Assembly: GCA_030407005.1 (NCBI GenBank)
Contig: JAUDYN010000006.1
Location: 930,001 to 994,000, forward strand
Direction: 5' to 3'
From: Desarmillaria ectypa
Lineage: Eukaryota > Basidiomycota > Agaricomycetes > Agaricales > Physalacriaceae
Length of the DNA stretch: 64,000 nt
Shown here: piece after piece, positions 57,395 to 64,000 of the stretch
Position numbering within the stretch: the first letter of the stretch is position 1
Layout of the letters: each line of letters begins with the position of its first letter
Notes under the pieces: generated by a model
What the model saw: the letters and a program-made list of their open reading frames with translations, nothing else
What the model was told of the DNA's origin: nothing
The model's database searches: none
Made by a program: the position numbers and the translations under genes

Positions 57395-57559
57395 GATGTC
57401 GCCGGTGAGAGATATGGATGGACCTATCGTAAAGACGTTCTACAATATATCCCGCAAAAGTACCAAATGGAATACCAATACATGCAATAAGCCTTTAAGA
57501 ATAAATTTAAGACAAGTTCTCCATTGTCTATAACATGAATAATATATAAGTATGTGTGA

Positions 57560-60500
57560 TCATGAACTCGAGCTTGAAGAGGGATAGAAGTATGAGGGAG
57601 GAGGTTGCGAGAAGGGGGGATGTGGAGGAGCACCGGCCATGAACGGATAAGGAGCGCCGTACGGTGGATAAGAATAACCAGAAGGAGCGCCGTATGGGTG
57701 GGTCCCAGTCGGGTATTGCACGCCGGCTGGAGGGGTAGGATAAATCGAAGCCACGGGTATAGTAGAGGCCTTATGCACATGAAGCTGGGAAGAGGAATGA
57801 GTTTTCGTTGAATCATCCGATGGTCGTGTGGTTGCGCTGCTATTATTGGCTGACGAAAACGTAGACCATGAAGAGGAAGTTTGCATCTGGACATAATCCG
57901 GGACGGTTGTCGTAACTTGATCTCCGTTGTGTATGCCTTCTACATTGTCCGAGGTAAGAGATGCCATGGGAGCCGATGAATCAACTCGAGTTGATGACAC
58001 GCCCTCGCCAGCATCGCCAGACGCCGGACTTGGTGAACGTTTAGGCGCACTTGCGGCGACCGTCTTGAGCCCCATCTCACCACAGTTAGTTCTGTAAAAA
58101 TTACAAACTTGTACGGTCGTCTGTAAAGAACCATCGTAATTTAGACACTGTACATCAATCAACATTCAAAAATACCTTATTCGGCATTGAGGCTGCAATT
58201 CGTTTGAAGTCATCACCATATTGGCCAAGCAGCTTCAAAAAAAGCTCTGCAACCGTGGTCAGGCATATGGCTGGGTGAAACATGTAACCACTACGCACTC
58301 TTATCGTCATCGGACCATTGAGTAATGGCAATAGGAGGCTTACGACGCTGTGACGGATCACTTTGATCGATAAACTTCATTTCAACGATTGACGCTTGAG
58401 ATTCATCAACAATCGCCGCCGACTTGACCTTGCGCTGCCGTTTCGTTCGTTTAGGTTTGCGTTCCTGGTCCTGCAAGTCATAAGTCAACGTATGAATCAG
58501 AAGGAAAAATGGAAATACTCACGGTGCCCTCCTCCTCCTCATTATTAATAGAAAGCCCAGACCGTACCGCAACCGTTCGACGTCGCTTGTGTCGTACCTT
58601 TTGCTCAGGCTCTGGTGTCGGCGTAGATGTAGGCGTATCCTCAATCTGAATTTTACGAACCGCAACCCTTCTACTTCGGCCACGACCTCCGGTAGTCTCC
58701 TGTGCATCAGCATCACCATTCACTTCGGCGTCATGCTGCCTAATATCCGTCAAGAGCGCGTTGGCCTTCTGCTTCCCCGTTCGCCGTCGTCTACGCTTGG
58801 GTGCGTACTGTGAAACGACCTTACGGAAGTCGATATGCTGCTTCTTGTGCAGATAATAATACGCGACACATTGCGCCGCCGTTTTATTGGGTATATAATC
58901 CGCAATGATCCCAAACTGCTTGGGATGGGCGGCGTAGCGGTCTTGGAAAATCTGCTCCTCCTCCGGTGTCCAATCATCTATCCCTGTGCGAGGGCGGTAA
59001 TATTCCAAAGGATTCTCAACCAGCAGATTCGTATCATCGTAAACATAGTCCACCGACCCCCGTTGAACTGAGATCATGTCCGGTATTACGGCATGATTCT
59101 TCAAGGACAGGTGGGCGGGATCGGTTGCTTCGTCGTTTCCGAGACTGGCTATGATCTGCTCCATCTCGAAATCAGAACGAACAGCGTCACCCAAGGTGGC
59201 AGCCGTGCGACGAGTCGTCCGGCTCGAGGATGGTAGGGGAGGCTCCAACTCCGCCGGTAAAACTTTGTTCTGTGCATCAAGAACACGACAACGCGATACC
59301 CAGCGTTCGTGAAGAGAGAGATACTCTTCTTGAAGGCGCTGAACCCTGGCCGCAAGAGCGGCTTGTCGTTGTTGGAAGTATTCGATGAGAGCGTCCTTCG
59401 TTGACACAAAAGATTCCAACCTCTGGACCAAACGCTCTCCACTATTTATCTCCGTAATAAGTTGGTCGGGAGTCGTTGATATCCTGCTTATGTGAGGACG
59501 AACGAGAGCCTGGTTTGAACAAATAAGAGGTTCAACATGCTCTTCTTGTGTCTGAGGAAAGTGAAGAAGCCTTGTCATTATTGATGCCCTGAGGACGTCT
59601 TGCAGTAACGACGATTCAGAAACGCTGGGTATATCATCCTCAGTAAAGTCTATTACGGGTGGTTGCCTGGCTTTGAGGGAGTGGATGTCTACCTCAGCTG
59701 GTAGAATTTCATCTTTCGCCGAAGAACACTCCGTCTCGGGACCTGGATGTGACTGTATGTATGCAAAATCCAAGGATGTTGAGTCTACGACCGGCTCTTT
59801 GTAGAGCAAAAGAAACCAGTTTAGGACAAGGTCTCAGAAACAAAGAATCACATACCATCCTCGATCTCATTAATCTGAGCTTGAACAATTTCTTTGGTGT
59901 CTTTATCCTGAGACAAAAAAAATTAACAGTAACAGGCTAGTAGAGAGGCTCCGACTTACTGAGGTCGTTGCCACGGGAACTTGTGCTTCAGGGATTGTTG
60001 GCTCAGGCGAAGGAGGGGGCTTAATAACAGGTTCGGGCTCTTTGATTGGTAGTTCGATCATCTGCGCATCAGACGCAGGCTTTGGAGCATCAATGCGGCT
60101 TTCTACTGCGGTTGTGATAGGCGGAGGAGGCGAAGCACGAGAAGAAGCAATGGAAGAACGAGACCAAGACCGCCTTTCATTCTTTGGTTCGGAGACGCGG
60201 TCTGGAGTAGGCTGCCTGCGATGGCAAGAGAGGGACCTTCCCCGGCTCGAGCTACGTCGACGAGACTTATCATCAGGCGAGCGGGAACATGAGCGAGAGC
60301 GAAATCCAGAGTACGACCGTGAGCGTGAGGGCCGCGGACGTGAGAAAGAATGTCGGGGTATTGGTGTTGTCGCAGCCAACTGACGAGCACTAGACCGGCG
60401 AGCCCCCGATTCAGCCGGACGCTGTGAGCGGGATGAAGAGGTAGATCGCGGGGGTAATTTGGGACGCGTAAGTATTCGAGGACGAATAGACCGGTGGGAC

Positions 60501-61419
60501 CTCGAACTGGATCGACGCTGAGAGTGGTCTCGCGAGGAGGATCGCGACCGGATACGACTATCCCGAGATGACGACCTGGTAGAACTACAGCGACTATTTT
60601 GTCCGTCATTTATAACAGATCCCGAAACGGATCCTTTTCGCATTTGCGATGAAGTCGAATCTCTATCGTACGATGGTCTATATGAATTGTATCCAGACCT
60701 TCCATTAGTCTCTGATGTTAAACTTTGAGATGGTCGATAGTGTCGATCATCGTTTCTGAGGAGTCGATCATTTCGAGCGGATCGTTCTGAGGTTGAATCG
60801 ACGAAGTCTCTTCCGGATCTGTCCGGGCGTTTGTCGATGACTGGGGAACCTGGATTGTACCTAGAGCGCAAGTCAGAAGCTGAAAATGTCAGATAACAAA
60901 CGTATTTACGTTGAAGAGTGCGCTGCACGCTCGTCATGTTTTCTTTTCCAAGTTTCTGACGGCTCAAACATTCGAGTAGCAGCTAACATAGGTTCCCTTC
61001 GAAAAGATGAGCCACCCTCCCAATGTGATTCTGAATGAGGTTCCCAGCCTCCGGAACGATCCCTTGGGTCCACGTCGGGTTCGCGCGAACGTTCAAAGCG
61101 GTCCGGACTTGATGATAAACCGTCATAAGAAGATCCACGATCCGGCCAGTAATTAGGTCGATACACATTCGGATAGTTGGAATGATAGACTGAAGTATCG
61201 CTTCCATAATGCCGGTGTGGAGAGGGGGACCGCCGACGTGAAAGGGGCCGCTGAAAAGAGTACAGCAAAGATACCGGAATGGGTCAGTCGGTCAATATAT
61301 ATTAAAGAAATAGCGCGTACCTCATATGACAGAGGGACAGAGCCTGGAGGACGACGAATAGTTGGGTACGATAGAGGTGCCGACGAAGATGGACCTGCAT
61401 CGTACATTCCGGAGGCCAT
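57560..61419 (-). CDS. SNT1/NCoR-like protein with two SANT domains
   Basis: Large nuclear protein resembling SNT1 of the Set3 histone deacetylase complex (NCoR/SMRT relatives). Minus-strand order: start MASGMYDAGPSSSAPLSYPT at 61419; an Arg/Ser-rich low-complexity part (60.1-60.9 kb); Pro/Glu-rich linker; coiled coil FQQRQAALAARVQRLQEEYL; first SANT at about 58815-58978 (WTPEEEQIFQDRYAAHPKQF..TAAQCVAYYYLHKK); basic linkers (KRRRRRTGKQK); second SANT at about 58080-58320 (QWSDDD..GQYGDDFKRIAASMPNKT..CNFYRTN); and a Pro/Tyr-rich tail (GAPSGYSYPPYGAPYPFMAG) ending in six Ser codons at 57560. Several short introns interrupt it; I did not fix every border. The paired SANT layout supports the family more than simple Myb proteins. 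Confidence 0.8.
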
Positions 61420-61744
61420 TGGGACTTGACGAATCCAAGCCTTCACGAAATATGGAGACTAAAACTGAAGTGCTGAGGGAATGCAAGCTCCAGGGACTTC
61501 AGAGAGCTATGATATAGAAATGGATTATAAGAGAAAGTAAAGTTCGACCGGAAAAGCAAACAAAGGAGAAATGGGGACTTGGGTGAAGAAAGCTAAAGCG
61601 TCCAGCAGCATAGCTACCAAACAAAGAAATCGGCTGACATAATCCAGAGTAAATAAAGCACGCCCTACCTGAACGGGATGCCGAGACTCGGCAAGCAGCA
61701 CGGCCCTGCCGCCGGCGTAAAGCAGGTCCATCCATGAACCACCC
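61420..61744. promoter_or_regulatory. Divergent intergenic region, SNT1-like / PIG-S
   Basis: 325 bp between opposite start codons; expected to hold both promoters. No specific element was recognised. Confidence 0.4.
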
Positions 61745-63588
61745 ATGAGCGCGTACCAAGTGCACGAGACGCCTCTAAGGGATCCTTCCAGTATCTTTTT
61801 CCAGTCCGACCGTGTACGAAGACTGATTATTGCGTCCTACTGGGTCGTTATCCTGCTTGCGATTCCATTATGGTGGCATACGACCAGTATCGAACGCCTA
61901 TCACTGCCGACTGCCCAGGTTCAATACCAGGCCAAGACACTCTTATCTTTTCCTATCACAATACGACTAGACCCTTCTCTGGTGCAATATGATCCTTCAA
62001 TAACTGGGAAGCTACAGCAGTTTCTCGACACACACAGCTCGAAAGGTGGGCAGTGGAGGCGACTATTCATCCACGTAGAGGTAGGCAGCGAAGCGGGTAT
62101 GTTCTCACTCATGTCAGCAGCAGAGTTCGTTTCTCACGAGTCTTTAAGACTCCCTGGACATCCCTGGGATATATTCCGTTACTTGGACGCCTTCGGATGA
62201 CACTGTCATAACTGGACGACGAATATCATTCCCGATCCACCAGCGTCCCTGTAAGGCCTGGACTTCATTTCCCCGGCGATGCGTGACTTAATTTCTTCAT
62301 TCCTGTGGCACACAGTATCCCATCTAGCAGACGTTCTTGCTACCCTTCTCGTTCCATATTCTTCAGATCCTGATCGAGAATACCGTATCGCTCAATATTC
62401 GCCTCGTTTCCGTCTCTCGTTTACCCTACTTAATGAAGATGCGGCAGCCGGTCAGGCTATCACTGGCTGGGATCTTACGAATGCCATACACCGTGAGTAC
62501 AAGTCTTCTTAGCGCCGCATACGATGTCATAATGCTTCTGCCAGACCATGTCGATCCCATAGTAACAGCTCTATCCATTTTGCACAATTTCACCATTGAA
62601 AGCCAGGTACAATTTCACGCGCCACTTGCTTTCAAGCCACAGGCTCTCGACAACGAGTCTTTTGGCTTAACTCCGGAAGATTTGACTGTCTTCATTAATT
62701 CCGCCGAGTGGACACTATGTAAGCTCTGCCTCTACCGCCTTTCCCCAAGGTCACTGACGGTCAGCCAGCTTCCAGCTCTTCAAACGATCCAGTGCTTCAT
62801 TTTGTGCTATTCGTTCCTTCAGGCGCGCATAAACCCCTTTTCATACTAAATCCGGATGGTAGGGTCGTTTTTTTCCACTTGTCCAACTGATCGTTGATTC
62901 ATGACGTAGGGTCCCTTTCACATTCGAACTCCTTCCTCATTCCTCAATGGGGAGGTGTGACAATATACAACCCATCTGATGATACCCCGCCACACAGATA
63001 TATGTCTTCAGCGGATCTCGACACGCTGTTCCCGGCCTTCTCAAATCAGTTTCTCGCGTTGCTTGGTGTTCCCGGTCTTCACGCCGACGTCAGAATCTCT
63101 CCTGACGGCAATTCGTTGCTTTCAGATTGGCAGTTAGATGCTCTACTGCGCCGGCGGGCTTTTGAAAACGATCGAGGAGCCAAAGACACACTGCGTAGCA
63201 CTGTGAAATTGGTTGATCAAATCAAAAATATGCCTGTCGGTCAGGTTGTACGGGATGACGTGCAGGACGCGCTGTCTGCGCTGGAAAAGGTAGTTGTTCA
63301 TCTTCAAAATTGGGATGAGCTATGACATTAACTGAGCACTTTCTGTAGATGCATTCACTTTCCGCAAATTCTCTTGTTGAAACAATGCGTCTTTCTGCCG
63401 ACGCAGCAACACATGCCTCTAGCGCCTTCTTCAATCCAGGGATGCTAGCGTTGCTGTACTTCCCACCTGAACACAAGTATGCCGTCTACACGCCTCTATT
63501 CGCTAGTGCAGTGATACCTCTTATTGCAGCCGCTCTGCGAGAGTTCTTGGCTTGGAGGCGGCAGCATCGACAGGTGGCAAATACTTAG
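61745..63588 (+). CDS. GPI transamidase component PIG-S (GPI17)
   Basis: Subunit of the ER-membrane GPI transamidase that attaches GPI anchors to proteins. The N-terminal anchor is RRLIIASYWVVILLAIPLWW followed by HTTSIERLSLP, the family hallmark. The luminal part then reads FRLSFTLLNEDAAAGQAITG, ILHNFTIESQVQFHAPLAFK, FVLFVPSGAHKPLFILNPDG, FLIPQWGGVTIYNPSDD and LPGLHADVRI-like sequence. The C-terminus has YAVYTPLFASAVIPLIAAAL, the second membrane anchor, and ends WRRQHRQVANT at 63588. Four or more short introns are needed to join these frames; borders near 62095-62300 are not resolved. It is divergent from the SNT1-like gene. Confidence 0.87.
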
Positions 63589-63821
63589 ACACGGTGATTT
63601 ATGACTCTGGCTCTAGGCGTAATTGGAATTGGCGTTTTAGCCCGCTGTTCGGCGTGTTTCCTTCCATTGTAAAGACAAAGAATGGCTCAGTTCAGTCGCC
63701 GACTTCATCTGTCCAAGGATCGGTGACGATTCTTACGCGAACGCCATTCCGTGAGTGAGGGAAATCTGACCTCGCGGGGGGATAGAGTGATACGATGATA
63801 AAATCCTTAGGAAATGGAGCA
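63589..63821. other. Intergenic between convergent genes
   Basis: About 230 bp between the PIG-S stop and the stop of a minus-strand gene that enters from the right edge. No feature seen. Confidence 0.4.
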
Positions 63822-64000
63822 TCAAGACAAGAATCCAAGTCTAGATGGAGGACGAACCTTCACCGACACACCTGCCGTGAAGAAACCGCCCACTTCAACA
63901 TCAGGCTGAGATCTGAGCTCCCCCTCCCAGTCCATATGCTTCTCCATCTCCAGCCCAGGCTGGATCTCTGATGCTAGCGGAGGAACTGGACGCAAACTCC
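63822..64000 (-). CDS. Unidentified gene, C-terminal part, cut by window edge
   Basis: An open minus-strand frame of 59 codons runs from the edge to a TGA at 63822. It reads LRPVPPLASEIQPGLEMEKH, then MDWEGELRSQPDVEVGGFFT and ends RPPSRLGFLS. Codon use looks like that of the neighbouring genes, but the part is too short to name a family. A GT donor at the TAG-VSV codons could mean that the last residues are intronic. Confidence 0.35.
   Translation of the reverse strand, partial: SLRPVPPLASEIQPGLEMEKHMDWEGELRSQPDVEVGGFFTAGVSVKVRPPSRLGFLS

Noticed and set aside
57560..57900. Pro/Tyr/Ser-rich tail as a separate gene
   Set aside because: It is in frame with, and downstream of, the second SANT domain on the same strand, so it is treated as the C-terminus of the SNT1-like protein.
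60103..60609. Alternative long frames in the Arg/Ser-rich region
   Set aside because: Low-complexity Arg/Ser codons keep other frames open by chance; only the frame joined to the SANT domains was kept.

Overview
The window is nuclear DNA of a filamentous basidiomycete, most likely an Agaricomycete. Genes are dense and split by many introns of about 45-65 nt with GT..AG ends. There is a FunK1-type kinase remnant and a family of basidiomycete-style F-box/leucine-rich genes, and the repeats are Ty1/copia and chromodomain Ty3/gypsy retrotransposons. No bacterial, organellar or CRISPR features were seen.

Layout. 1-3.5 kb: 3' part of a MAK5-type RNA helicase and a complete phosphoglycerate-mutase-like phosphatase. 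4-12.5 kb: a broken FunK1 kinase, then an old copia element (A) interrupted by a younger copia element (B1), itself interrupted by a 1.46-kb orphan repeat; then an inverted-repeat (MITE-like) element and a solo LTR. 12.6-23.2 kb: a frameshifted F-box gene, then NAC-beta (egd1), a GNAT acetyltransferase, coactosin, mitochondrial Met-tRNA formyltransferase, an F-box fragment and a DUF4436 membrane protein. 24.1-30.8 kb: two related short-chain dehydrogenase pseudogenes, one split by a second copia copy (B2). 31.5-49 kb: a transposon island in which copia element D interrupts an F-box gene, gypsy element G interrupts D, and a third copy of the orphan repeat interrupts G. 49-50.3 kb: the other half of the F-box gene. 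51-64 kb: conserved housekeeping genes: ASCC2/Cue3-like, RLI1 (ABCE1), a PIN4-type parvulin, an SNT1/NCoR-like SANT protein, PIG-S of the GPI transamidase, and the edge of another gene.

Several intact genes serve ribosomes and translation: MAK5 (60S assembly), NAC-beta (nascent chains), FMT (mitochondrial initiation), ASCC2/Cue3 (ribosome-collision quality control) and RLI1 (ribosome recycling). Three divergent pairs share short 5' intervals: egd1/GNAT, RLI1/PIN4 and SNT1-like/PIG-S.

The most striking signal is mutational. The two 304-bp LTRs of element D differ at 14 bases, all inside CpG dinucleotides, with no other difference. The F-box half-gene on its left has also lost CpGs, while the half on its right has kept them. 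This looks like a CpG-directed, RIP-like or methylation-deamination process acting on the island with an edge near 48.3 kb. A second unusual item is a repeat of about 1.36-1.61 kb, present three times with 4-bp target duplications and no recognisable coding sequence.
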